Below, piece after piece: positions 6,523-13,749 of a DNA stretch of 20,177 nucleotides. Origin of the DNA: a virus. Within the stretch, counting starts at the first letter, position 1, and each line of letters starts with the position of its first letter. Location: positions 1 to 20,177 of IMG/VR virus record IMGVR_UViG_3300032241_000194; one strand, given 5' to 3'. The notes beneath the pieces were generated by a model. That model worked only from the letters and a program-made list of their open reading frames with translations, was not told the DNA's origin and made no database searches. A program made the translations under genes and the position numbers.

Positions 6523-8763
6523 ATGACTACAACATCCACTACAACATCTACACAAGGCGTGCAGGGATCCCAGGGATCTCAAGGAATTCAGGGTAGGCAG
6601 GGGACGCAGGGTTATATTGGTGGCCCAGGCACACAAGGCAGCTCAGGATTAACTGGATCGCAAGGAGGTCAAGGTGTGCAAGGCAGACAAGGTACCCAAG
6701 GATATAATGGACCTCAAGGCGCCATTGGTATTCAAGGTTCCATTGGTAGTCAAGGATTAATAGGCACTGGCCTACAAGGCAGTCAAGGTGCTGGTGGATC
6801 CACTGGCATTCAGGGAGGTGTTGGCGTACAGGGATATAGCGGTATACAAGGAATACAAGGATTACTAGGCCACCAGGGTACACAAGGCAGTATTGGTGTA
6901 CAAGGATATAGCGGTATATCGGGTATACAAGGATTACCAGGAATACAAGGCATTATTGGCCCTCAAGGTTGGGTTGGCAGTCAAGGTAATGATGGCAGAA
7001 CAGGATTATTAGGACCACAAGGAAGCCAAGGCAGCATTGGCAGTCAGGGCAGTATTGGCAGTCAAGGTGGTCAAGGATCTATTGGACAACAGGGTGTTCA
7101 AGGACAAGTAGGTGCATTTGGTACACAAGGTTCGACAGGTACCGTTGGATCACAAGGTATTCAGGGATTTCAAGGAACACAGGGCTATCAAGGAGCAATT
7201 GGAACACAAGGTATAAAAGGATCTACTGGTACACAAGGTATCTCGGGCTTGCAAGGAATTGCAGGATCTCTCGGGCCTCTAGGACCACAGGGTGCAGTTG
7301 GATCATTGGGTTTAACAGCAGGTACAGGTATGACATTAACTCAATCGTCCGGTACAACTTTTATTTCTCTTGCATCACCATTAACAGCAGGTACAGGTAT
7401 TACATTAACTCAATCATCTGGTACAACTATTATATCTCTAGATACATCATCATTAATAGCAGGAACAGGTATTACATTAACTCAATCATCTGGTACAACT
7501 ATTATATCTCTTACATCGTCTACTTCATCTACAATAACTGTAACTCCGTCTGTGGTTACTTCGAACACAATTCCAACGTTAGCATTAGGTTATACACAAG
7601 CAGAAATTGCCTATTGTACATGTAAAGATTCTTCAAATGTAAATTATGTTAATAATACTAACGGATATGTTCCGACAACTTGGAACCTAAATTACTTGCC
7701 TGGCGATTTACGAAGATACGGCGCCGCATGTAATGGATATATTAGTCTTGGAAATAATCAAGGAGTTGTAGGAACCCCCGACGATACAGCGTTAAATACT
7801 GCTGCTTGGATGTTGTCTAATTACGGGCAAGATATTATCTTTCCTAGTGGATATGTAGTAACACTAAATAGTCCTCATACAATTTCGTGTCCTCCAAATT
7901 TTACTGGTCGTATTGTAGGGTATGGGTCTACTATTGTTTCTAATTATACGGGGACATTATTAACAATTACGTCTCCTTCCCAATATATAAGTTATAGTTC
8001 TCCTCCCCGGTTGACCGCAGCCGCACCTTACGGGGCAGGAATGCAGATACAAGGAATAACATTTTGCCAATTAAATGTTGCTGGAGCAACCGGAGCAATT
8101 TTAGTTAACGGTCCTGCTTGGCATGTTACAATCGAAAACTGTGCGTTCCTTGCATGGGGTGGTAGTACAGCTTATTCCGCAATTACATTTTCCGAATCTA
8201 CTCAAGGTAATGCGGCTACTGCACCGCTTTACAGTAGGGTGAGAAATTGCCAATTTAATAGTGCGCAGCAAGCAGGAACAGCAGCAAATTACATGCCAAA
8301 AGCAATTACATTATTAGGTCAGTGTAATGCTACGGTTATAGAATCATCAACATTTGCACAAGTTACTAATGCAATATATTTTCAACCACCTAATCCAGGA
8401 TATACAGGTAGTGGAACTTTAACTAATTGGAGTGCGTTATCTAATGGTGTTTCTATCACTAACAATTCTTTTGAGAACGGAAGCAATGCAATTTATGTTA
8501 ACGGAGGAACAACAGGAGGAACATGGAATAAAGGATGGGGATTAGCTGGATTAATAGTTACAAATAATCGTGCAGAAAACTTAACTACTTCCTTTTTAAA
8601 TTTAAATGGTTTTAATTCTACCACAGGAACATATGCAACATTTGTTTCTGGAAATTTTGCATTATTGTCTTCAGGAATTCCGGTTGTAGTAAATCCAAAT
8701 AGCTTGCCAATTCATACTTACACTGGTGCTATTTCAGTAACTACAATTACAGACCAAGTATAA
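6523..8763 (+). CDS. Collagen-like fibre with tailspike-type beta-helix domain (746 aa)
   Basis: The predicted fibre has four parts. Residues 1-11 are a Thr/Ser-rich head. Residues 12-263 are 83 Gly-X-Y triplets, most with Gln in the third position, broken only once by a two-residue Gly-Thr step (81-82); this should form a rod-like triple helix. Residues 264 to about 335 hold three near-identical repeats with the core AGTGITLTQSSGTTIISL. The C-terminal part (about 397 to the end) starts RRYGAACNG, then DDTALNTAAW (420-429) and IFPSGYVVTL, the usual opening of right-handed parallel beta-helix domains in tailspikes and pectate-lyase-like proteins, followed by Asn- and Gly-rich coils. Such domains often bind or cut polysaccharide, but no catalytic residues can be assigned. 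It is probably a second receptor-binding fibre or neck/capsid fibre, divergent from gp14. Confidence 0.85.
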   Translation: MTTTSTTTSTQGVQGSQGSQGIQGRQGTQGYIGGPGTQGSSGLTGSQGGQGVQGRQGTQGYNGPQGAIGIQGSIGSQGLIGTGLQGSQGAGGSTGIQGGVGVQGYSGIQGIQGLLGHQGTQGSIGVQGYSGISGIQGLPGIQGIIGPQGWVGSQGNDGRTGLLGPQGSQGSIGSQGSIGSQGGQGSIGQQGVQGQVGAFGTQGSTGTVGSQGIQGFQGTQGYQGAIGTQGIKGSTGTQGISGLQGIAGSLGPLGPQGAVGSLGLTAGTGMTLTQSSGTTFISLASPLTAGTGITLTQSSGTTIISLDTSSLIAGTGITLTQSSGTTIISLTSSTSSTITVTPSVVTSNTIPTLALGYTQAEIAYCTCKDSSNVNYVNNTNGYVPTTWNLNYLPGDLRRYGAACNGYISLGNNQGVVGTPDDTALNTAAWMLSNYGQDIIFPSGYVVTLNSPHTISCPPNFTGRIVGYGSTIVSNYTGTLLTITSPSQYISYSSPPRLTAAAPYGAGMQIQGITFCQLNVAGATGAILVNGPAWHVTIENCAFLAWGGSTAYSAITFSESTQGNAATAPLYSRVRNCQFNSAQQAGTAANYMPKAITLLGQCNATVIESSTFAQVTNAIYFQPPNPGYTGSGTLTNWSALSNGVSITNNSFENGSNAIYVNGGTTGGTWNKGWGLAGLIVTNNRAENLTTSFLNLNGFNSTTGTYATFVSGNFALLSSGIPVVVNPNSLPIHTYTGAISVTTITDQV
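7312..7514 (+). repeat. Three tandem coding repeats in the fibre
   Basis: Copies begin at 7312, 7381 and 7453 (periods 69 and 72 bp) and encode the same beta-type segment. Copies 2 and 3 share a run of almost 50 identical bases, which suggests a recent duplication or ongoing homogenisation by recombination. The block links the collagen-like rod to the beta-helix domain. Confidence 0.85.
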
Positions 8764-8782
8764 TTAATAAGATAAAAATATT

Positions 8783-9493
8783 ATGAACGAAACAGAAAAT
8801 GAAAGACAAAAAGTAGTAGAATACATTCAAGCAATGTTAGGATCAGGTATGATTGACGTCGAACTAGATCCTGTTCATTATAATACTGCTATAGATCGTT
8901 CATTAAATAAGTTCCGTCAACGCAGCAGTAACTCTACTGAAGAAAGTTTTGGTTTCATAACTATACAGCCTGGAGAAAATGATTACGTTCTTCCTAAAGA
9001 AGTGATGGCAGTTAGACAATTATTTCGAAGAAGTATAGGTTCGCGTACCGGCGGCGGAGACGGCGGTAGTTTGTTTGAACCATTTAATTTAGCTTATTCC
9101 AACACCTATCTTCTAGCATCGACTAACATGGGTGGACTAGCAACTTACTATGCCTTTGCCAGTTATCAAAAACAAGTAGGTAAAATGTTCGGTAGCGATA
9201 TTAATTTTACTTTTAATAAAACTACTAAATTATTAACTCTCATGCAAAGACCATATGCTTCAGAAGAACTACTAGTATGGATGTATAATTATAGACCAGA
9301 TTTTAATTTATTGCAGGATCCTCAGGCATCGCAGTGGTTGCGTGATTATAGTTTGGCCACTTGTAAGATTATATTAGGTGAAGCCCGAGAAAAATTTGCG
9401 ACCATTGCTAGTCCTCAAGGTGGTACCCAATTAAATGGAGCAGCACTTAAAGCAGAAGGTAAAGCCGAAATAGAAGTCTTAGAAGCAGACTAG
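8783..9493 (+). CDS. gp13: Neck protein gp13-like (236 aa)
   Basis: gp13 forms the neck ring under the portal together with gp14 and is needed for head-tail joining. Supporting features are the N-terminal helix with VVEYIQAMLG and ELDPVHYNTAIDRSLNKFRQR (about residues 27-47), typical of gp13-type connector proteins, then PGENDYVLPKEVMAVRQLFRR (63-83) and a C-terminal LLVWMYNYRPDF followed by helical SQWLRDYSLATCKIILGEAR. It is shorter than T4 gp13 (309 aa). It lies 19 nt after the fibre gene and reads away from gp14, its partner in the T4 order. No clear Shine-Dalgarno is visible; GATAAAAA just upstream might be a degenerate late promoter, but I do not call it. Confidence 0.75.
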   Translation: MNETENERQKVVEYIQAMLGSGMIDVELDPVHYNTAIDRSLNKFRQRSSNSTEESFGFITIQPGENDYVLPKEVMAVRQLFRRSIGSRTGGGDGGSLFEPFNLAYSNTYLLASTNMGGLATYYAFASYQKQVGKMFGSDINFTFNKTTKLLTLMQRPYASEELLVWMYNYRPDFNLLQDPQASQWLRDYSLATCKIILGEAREKFATIASPQGGTQLNGAALKAEGKAEIEVLEAD

Positions 9494-9541
9494 TTCAACT
9501 ACAAAGACGGTGGCACACCACTTACTTTTGTTATAGGATAA

Positions 9542-9570
9542 TTGACATCTTAATAAATCTATAATATACT
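9542..9570 (+). promoter_or_regulatory. Possible sigma70-type promoter of the dNMP kinase
   Basis: TTGACA (9542-9547, perfect -35) and TATACT (9565-9570, one mismatch to TATAAT) are separated by exactly 17 nt in an 82-nt gap between gp13 and the kinase. The start codon is only 6 nt past the -10, so the transcript would begin at about the ATG and be leaderless. A host-polymerase promoter here would allow early expression of a nucleotide-metabolism gene inside a late region. Confidence 0.45.
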
Positions 9571-9575
9571 AAAGT

Positions 9576-10214
9576 ATGATTATAGGAATCACTGGTTTTA
9601 TTTCCAGCGGCAAAGATACCGCAGCAGATTATTTGGTTAATTTTCACCAATTTAGGCGTGAAAGTTTTGCTAGCACACTCAAAGATTCTGTAGCCGCAGT
9701 ATTTGGGTGGGATCGTGCTATGTTAGAAGGGCGCACAAAAGATGCCCGAGAACAGAGAGAGCAAGTAGATACCTGGTGGGCAGAACGATTAGGTATGCCT
9801 AATTTAACTCCTAGATGGGTATTACAATATTGGGGAACAGAAGTCTGTCGTCAAGGATTCCATGACAATATTTGGATTGCCAGTTTAGAAAATAAACTAC
9901 GCAATAGTCATGATGATGTTGTTATTACTGACTGCCGTTTTCCTAATGAAATTTTAGCAATTAAAAGAGCGGGTGGCATGGTTGTTTGGGTACGCAGGGG
10001 CGAATTACCTGAATGGTATAATGATGCTTGCGATGTAAATGCGGGTGAAAAATGTAGTAATTATGCCCTCGCTTTAGAGCGTATGAAACAACGAAATGTT
10101 CATGCTAGCGAAACTGCTTGGGTAGGAACCAAATTTGACTATATTATTGACAATAATGGATCCATTCAAGATCTATACGATCAGATGAAAACATTAGTTA
10201 AAAATCCGGGGTAA
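9576..10214 (+). CDS. gp1: Deoxynucleoside monophosphate kinase, T4 gene 1 type (212 aa)
   Basis: The enzyme phosphorylates dNMPs to dNDPs with ATP, feeding phage DNA synthesis in the cytoplasm. The P-loop is GFISSGKDT (residues 7-15), followed by AADYLV as in T4 gp1 (SGKDTTAD). Further shared motifs are LQYWGTEVCR, DCRFPNE with AIKRAGGMVVWVRRGE, and a C-terminal HASE...DNNGSIQDLYDQMKTLV that parallels the T4 gp1 C-terminus. The length (212) is close to that of T4 gp1. The first Met is needed because the P-loop begins at residue 7. There is no Shine-Dalgarno, and a sigma70-like promoter ends 6 nt upstream. The last 17 bases overlap the opposing HNH gene. Confidence 0.88.
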   Translation: MIIGITGFISSGKDTAADYLVNFHQFRRESFASTLKDSVAAVFGWDRAMLEGRTKDAREQREQVDTWWAERLGMPNLTPRWVLQYWGTEVCRQGFHDNIWIASLENKLRNSHDDVVITDCRFPNEILAIKRAGGMVVWVRRGELPEWYNDACDVNAGEKCSNYALALERMKQRNVHASETAWVGTKFDYIIDNNGSIQDLYDQMKTLVKNPG

Positions 10215-10533
10215 GATCCCCTTGCCTCCAACGAACACCATCTTTATGCAAGACTCGTTGGCAGTTAGCACATACTGTTTTAAGATTTGTAAATCTACAA
10301 TTCGTTAAATTTCCGTCTATGTGAAACACATTAAATGTTTCTGTATGTGGAGATTTAAATCCACATCGATCACAAGTTGTCTTTTTTTGATATCCTGCCA
10401 ATGCCCATAATGGCCGGGTGGTTGTATTTCCTCTAGCGCAGTGATCGCATCGAGATCTATAAAATGCCTTACCCTTTTTATAGTAGTTTATAGCAACAGG
10501 CCGTTCTCCACATTTTTTACAAAGTTTTCTCAT
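10198..10533 (-). CDS. HNH endonuclease-like zinc-finger protein (111 aa)
   Basis: The protein has two paired Cys-x-x-Cys zinc-binding sets: C5/C8 with C29/C32, and C54/C57 with C88/C91. Between the second pair is FHIDGNLTNCRFTNLKTVC, which fits the HNH/endonuclease VII-like nuclease core (H71, N75, N83). It is a small stand-alone HNH protein like those found as free-standing endonucleases between late genes of T4-like phages. Possible roles are homing, nicking during packaging, or a non-catalytic DNA-binding protein. I chose the ATG at 10533, which has AAAGGG 6 nt upstream, over an in-frame TTG at 10560. It opposes its neighbours: its 3' end overlaps the kinase gene by 17 bp and its promoter diverges from that of gp18. 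Confidence 0.8.
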   Translation of the reverse strand: MRKLCKKCGERPVAINYYKKGKAFYRSRCDHCARGNTTTRPLWALAGYQKKTTCDRCGFKSPHTETFNVFHIDGNLTNCRFTNLKTVCANCQRVLHKDGVRWRQGDLTPDF

Positions 10534-10535
10534 AG

Positions 10536-10557
10536 ACTGCCCTTTTACTGCCCTTTT
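10536..10557 (-). repeat. Tandem 11-bp duplication containing the HNH ribosome binding site
   Basis: On the minus strand AAAAGGGCAGT occurs twice in direct succession, perfectly conserved, just before the HNH start codon. Each copy contains an AAAGGG Shine-Dalgarno-like sequence; the proximal copy is correctly spaced, 6 nt from the ATG. Confidence 0.8.
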
Positions 10558-10563
10558 CAAATG

Positions 10564-10570
10564 TATTTAA
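10564..10570 (-). promoter_or_regulatory. Late promoter TTAAATA of the HNH gene
   Basis: On the minus strand TTAAATA lies 30 nt before the HNH ATG. The predicted transcript would start around 10558 and its leader would hold both copies of the duplicated ribosome binding site. It is back to back with the gp18 promoter 22 nt away. Confidence 0.45.
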
Positions 10571-10592
10571 CACTATTTTTTTCGGAGAAGCG

Positions 10593-10600
10593 CATAAATA
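10593..10600 (+). promoter_or_regulatory. Late promoter CATAAATA of the sheath-tube unit
   Basis: CATAAATA is an almost exact T4-type late promoter 32 nt before the gp18 ATG, in the short non-coding gap between divergent HNH and gp18. The predicted leader of about 27 nt includes a strong Shine-Dalgarno. It should drive gp18 and gp19 up to the terminator at 14406-14432. Confidence 0.65.
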
Positions 10601-10617
10601 AAACAAAGTAATCCATT

Positions 10618-10623
10618 AAGGAG
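10618..10623 (+). promoter_or_regulatory. Strong ribosome binding site of gp18
   Basis: AAGGAG, 9 nt before the ATG at 10633, is the strongest Shine-Dalgarno in the window. This fits the high copy number required of the sheath protein. Confidence 0.75.
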
Positions 10624-10632
10624 ATCGACACA

Positions 10633-13600
10633 ATGGCCACATTAGCATCACCAGGCGTATCAATATCAGTAACCGATGAAAGTTTTTATACTTCATCTGG
10701 TCCAGGAACTGTACCACTAATTTTTGTTGCGTCAGCAGAAAATAAAAAGAATTCTTCGGGAACAGGAATAGCACAAGGTACAACTCCTGCATATGACGGC
10801 CAAATTTGGTTGATCACTAGCCAAAGAGATTTAGTAGATACTTTCGGAACACCGTTGTTTTATACTGATTCTAGCAATAATCCTGTAAATGCAGGCGAAC
10901 AAAATGAATACGGATTACAAGCAGCTTATAGTTTATTAGGAATTACTTCACAAGTTTATGTAGCTCGCGCACCGATCGATTTAGGAGCATTATCTGCATC
11001 AACTAGTATTCCTGAAGGACCTCCTGTAGCAGGTACATATTGGTTAGATACTAACTCCAGTGCTTTCGGCATTGAAGTATGGAATGCTAGTGGTCGCGGT
11101 TCGTTTAGCTCAGTAACACCTTTAATCATAAACAATGACAACACTGCTACATCATTGACTGTTGGAAATTCAGGAATACCATTAGATAGTTTCGGTACAC
11201 CTGGAAGTTATGCCGTTGTCGTTACATCAGATAATGACGCAACAATGCCGCAATCAGTATGGTACAAAACTACAGCTACTAACAACTCTTGGGTAGAAGT
11301 TGTTGATTATTTCGCTGGCGGTGCAAATCAAAGTACTGTAAGAGTAACGGTTAGCCCACATACACAATACCCCGATTATAATAATACTACTCCTACTGGA
11401 AGTATTTGGATTAAGACAACTCCCCCAGGAAACGGAGCTAATTGGGTTATTAAAAATTACAGTGGTGTGACAAATACATGGAACACCGTAAATGCACCTA
11501 TTTACAATAGCACAGTGCAGGCAATTAGCCAACTAGATCGTGCAGGCGGCGGAACAAATATTCCTGCTGGCACATTGTTTGTTGAATCTGATCCTACTCA
11601 CAGCTTCCTTAGCGGCGGCGCAGTTCGTTCAGAATTTAAAGTATGGAGAAGACATGCCACTAGCCCAACAACAATAACTAGTGCTCCATCTACTGCTGTT
11701 AATCCATCCACTGCAGAATTTACTATTAGAGAGACTTCTAATAACACATCAACATGGGGTCCGGTTGTAACTATTACAGTACCCCCAGGTGGTGGATTTT
11801 ATATCGGTTCGTTGATAGCTTCTGCTATTAATACATCCGGATTGGTAAATGTCAGTGCATCATTTGACAGCAATACTAATAGATTATCTTTAACACATAA
11901 ACTAGGTGGTGATTTTGAAATTTTAGATGGCGTAAATAATCCATTAGCTAATGCAAACTTATATTCCACTAGTGTAGCTAATTTATATGCTGCTCCCGCG
12001 TATGACGATAACGGCTTCGGTAGCGGATTCATTGCTTCGAATTGGAAACCACTGGTTTATGAAGCATCGAATAATACTCCATATACATTACCAGATAATG
12101 GTACATTATGGTATGACGCAAGACTACATGATGTAGATATCATGATTAATGATGGTAGTAAGTGGGTAGGATATAAACATTATAACGGATTCCTAAATGG
12201 GTTAACCAACGGAGTTAACCACACAGATCCAAGCGGTCCGATAGTAAGTGCTACAGAACCTACTACTCAACAAGACGGCTCAACTGCATTAGCAGATGGA
12301 GATATTTGGGTTGACACTTCAGACATCGATATGTATGGAAAGAATGTTTATGTATACGATGGCACAGTGCTTAAATGGATCCAACAAGATGTAACTGACC
12401 ATGTCAGTCCTAACGGTTGGGTATTCTATGATGCTCGTTGGTCAGATAATGGTCAAGATGATATGGAATATGTAACTCCTATTTCAGATCTATTAGTCAG
12501 CAATTATGTAGATCCAGACGTTGTTGATCCTGCATTGTATCCAAAAGGTACACGTCTATGGAATCTACGTCGTTCAGGATTTACAGTTAAGAAGTATGAA
12601 GCAGGTTACATTAATATCAATGCTAATAACGGATTAAATGCTGCATATGGCAATGATATTATGAATGGTGCTTCACCATACAGCTTAGATCGTTGGGTAT
12701 CGATTAGCCCAAATAATGATATGGGTGTAGGAACTTTTGGTCGCCTTGCACAACGCTCAGTTGTTGTTAAAGAATTAAAGTCATTTGTTGACACTAATTT
12801 AAAAATTCGTGACACTGATACTGTAAACTTTAACTTAATTGCTTGCCCGGGCTATCCAGAAATGATTAGCAATATGGTAGGCCTAAATACTGATAGAGGA
12901 TTAACTGCACTAGTTGTAGGTGACACTCCTTTTAGATTAGAAGGCAATGCTAATGCGTTAACAGCATGGGGAACAAATTCAGCCAATGCTGCTGACAATG
13001 GTGATGACGGACTAGTAACTAAGGATACATACACAGCAGTATGGTACCCAAGCGGAAGAACTACAGACAATAGTGGAAATAACATTGTTGTTCCTTCCAG
13101 CCATATGATGTTAAACACTATCATTAATAGTGATAATGTCAGCTATCCATGGTTTGCTCCTGCAGGAACTAACCGAGGTAAAATTATTAACGCATCTAGC
13201 GTAGGTTATGTCGACTCGGTTACAGCAGAATTTAAAACAGTATCTCTATATCAGGGATTACGTGATGCGATGGCACCATTAGAGATTAATCCAATTGCTA
13301 CAATTCCTGGAGTAGGACTAGTTAGCATGGGTCAATATACACTATCTCCTGTTGCTAGTGCATTGGATCGTATTAATGTTGCAAGATTAGTAGCATACTT
13401 ACGCCAAAAACTGCCTTTAGCGGTCAAGCCATTCTTGTTTGAGCCCAATGATAGTCAAACACGCAATGAAGTCAAAGCCGCCGTGGAAAGTATTTTAACT
13501 ACTTTAGTTGGTCAACGTGCTCTCAACGATTTCGTTGTAGTATGTGATAGCAGCAATAATACTCCTACAAGAATTGACCAAAGTCAATTATGGGTAGACA

Positions 13601-13722
13601 TTGCAATTGAACCAGTTAAAGCTGTTGAATTCATCTACATTCCATTACGCTTACTTAATACCGGAGCTATTGCATCAGGTAACTTAGGTGCTGGATTTCC
13701 AGGAAGCAGTTCCGGAGTTTAA
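10633..13722 (+). CDS. gp18: Contractile tail sheath protein, gp18-like, with large insertion (1029 aa)
   Basis: The sheath surrounds the tube and contracts to drive it through the host envelope. The N-terminus (MATLASPGVSISVTDESFY) and the following LIFVASAEN and SQVYVARAP segments are typical of gp18. The C-terminal part (from about residue 640) has the conserved sheath core, including LDRINVARLVAYLRQKL and the FVVVCDSSNNTP strand. T4 gp18 has 659 residues, so ~370 are extra, mainly between about 117 and 630. This insertion contains repeated modules starting with G-x-(Y/I/L)-W at about residues 134, 256, 490 and 556, with a related VWYK segment near 209. Two carry a DG-x(2-4)-W turn (507-511, 576-582). 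It is probably a surface-exposed decoration domain. It has a strong promoter and ribosome binding site, and gp19 follows after 27 nt. Confidence 0.93.
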   Translation: MATLASPGVSISVTDESFYTSSGPGTVPLIFVASAENKKNSSGTGIAQGTTPAYDGQIWLITSQRDLVDTFGTPLFYTDSSNNPVNAGEQNEYGLQAAYSLLGITSQVYVARAPIDLGALSASTSIPEGPPVAGTYWLDTNSSAFGIEVWNASGRGSFSSVTPLIINNDNTATSLTVGNSGIPLDSFGTPGSYAVVVTSDNDATMPQSVWYKTTATNNSWVEVVDYFAGGANQSTVRVTVSPHTQYPDYNNTTPTGSIWIKTTPPGNGANWVIKNYSGVTNTWNTVNAPIYNSTVQAISQLDRAGGGTNIPAGTLFVESDPTHSFLSGGAVRSEFKVWRRHATSPTTITSAPSTAVNPSTAEFTIRETSNNTSTWGPVVTITVPPGGGFYIGSLIASAINTSGLVNVSASFDSNTNRLSLTHKLGGDFEILDGVNNPLANANLYSTSVANLYAAPAYDDNGFGSGFIASNWKPLVYEASNNTPYTLPDNGTLWYDARLHDVDIMINDGSKWVGYKHYNGFLNGLTNGVNHTDPSGPIVSATEPTTQQDGSTALADGDIWVDTSDIDMYGKNVYVYDGTVLKWIQQDVTDHVSPNGWVFYDARWSDNGQDDMEYVTPISDLLVSNYVDPDVVDPALYPKGTRLWNLRRSGFTVKKYEAGYININANNGLNAAYGNDIMNGASPYSLDRWVSISPNNDMGVGTFGRLAQRSVVVKELKSFVDTNLKIRDTDTVNFNLIACPGYPEMISNMVGLNTDRGLTALVVGDTPFRLEGNANALTAWGTNSANAADNGDDGLVTKDTYTAVWYPSGRTTDNSGNNIVVPSSHMMLNTIINSDNVSYPWFAPAGTNRGKIINASSVGYVDSVTAEFKTVSLYQGLRDAMAPLEINPIATIPGVGLVSMGQYTLSPVASALDRINVARLVAYLRQKLPLAVKPFLFEPNDSQTRNEVKAAVESILTTLVGQRALNDFVVVCDSSNNTPTRIDQSQLWVDIAIEPVKAVEFIYIPLRLLNTGAIASGNLGAGFPGSSSGV

Positions 13723-13749
13723 TAGTATAAAAGAATAAGGAATAATTAA

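Noticed and set aside
6548-6883. Minus-strand open frame under the collagen-like repeats
   Set aside because: It is a by-product of the Gly-X-Gln codon repeat; the translation is repetitive with no family resemblance.
6556-7311. CRISPR-like or satellite repeat suggested by recurrent CAAGG motifs
   Set aside because: The period is 9 bp in frame with Gly-X-Gln codons; there are no unique spacers, so this is a coding repeat.
9508-9527. Small GGTGG/CCAC hairpin after gp13 as a terminator
   Set aside because: The stem is only 4-5 bp and no real T run follows.
9542-9565. TTGACA with TATAAT (9560-9565) as the kinase promoter
   Set aside because: The spacer would be only 12 nt; TATACT (9565-9570) gives the proper 17 nt.
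10534-10560. TTG start that would extend the HNH protein by 9 residues
   Set aside because: It would translate through the duplicated ribosome binding site and lies at the predicted transcription start; the ATG at 10533 is well served by AAAGGG.
12883-12892. CTAAATA inside the sheath gene as a late promoter
   Set aside because: It is within coding sequence with no gene start near it; TAAATA is expected by chance many times in DNA this AT-rich.
12606-13124. Antisense open frames inside the sheath gene
   Set aside because: They lie fully inside a strongly supported conserved gene and have no ribosome binding site or recognisable product.
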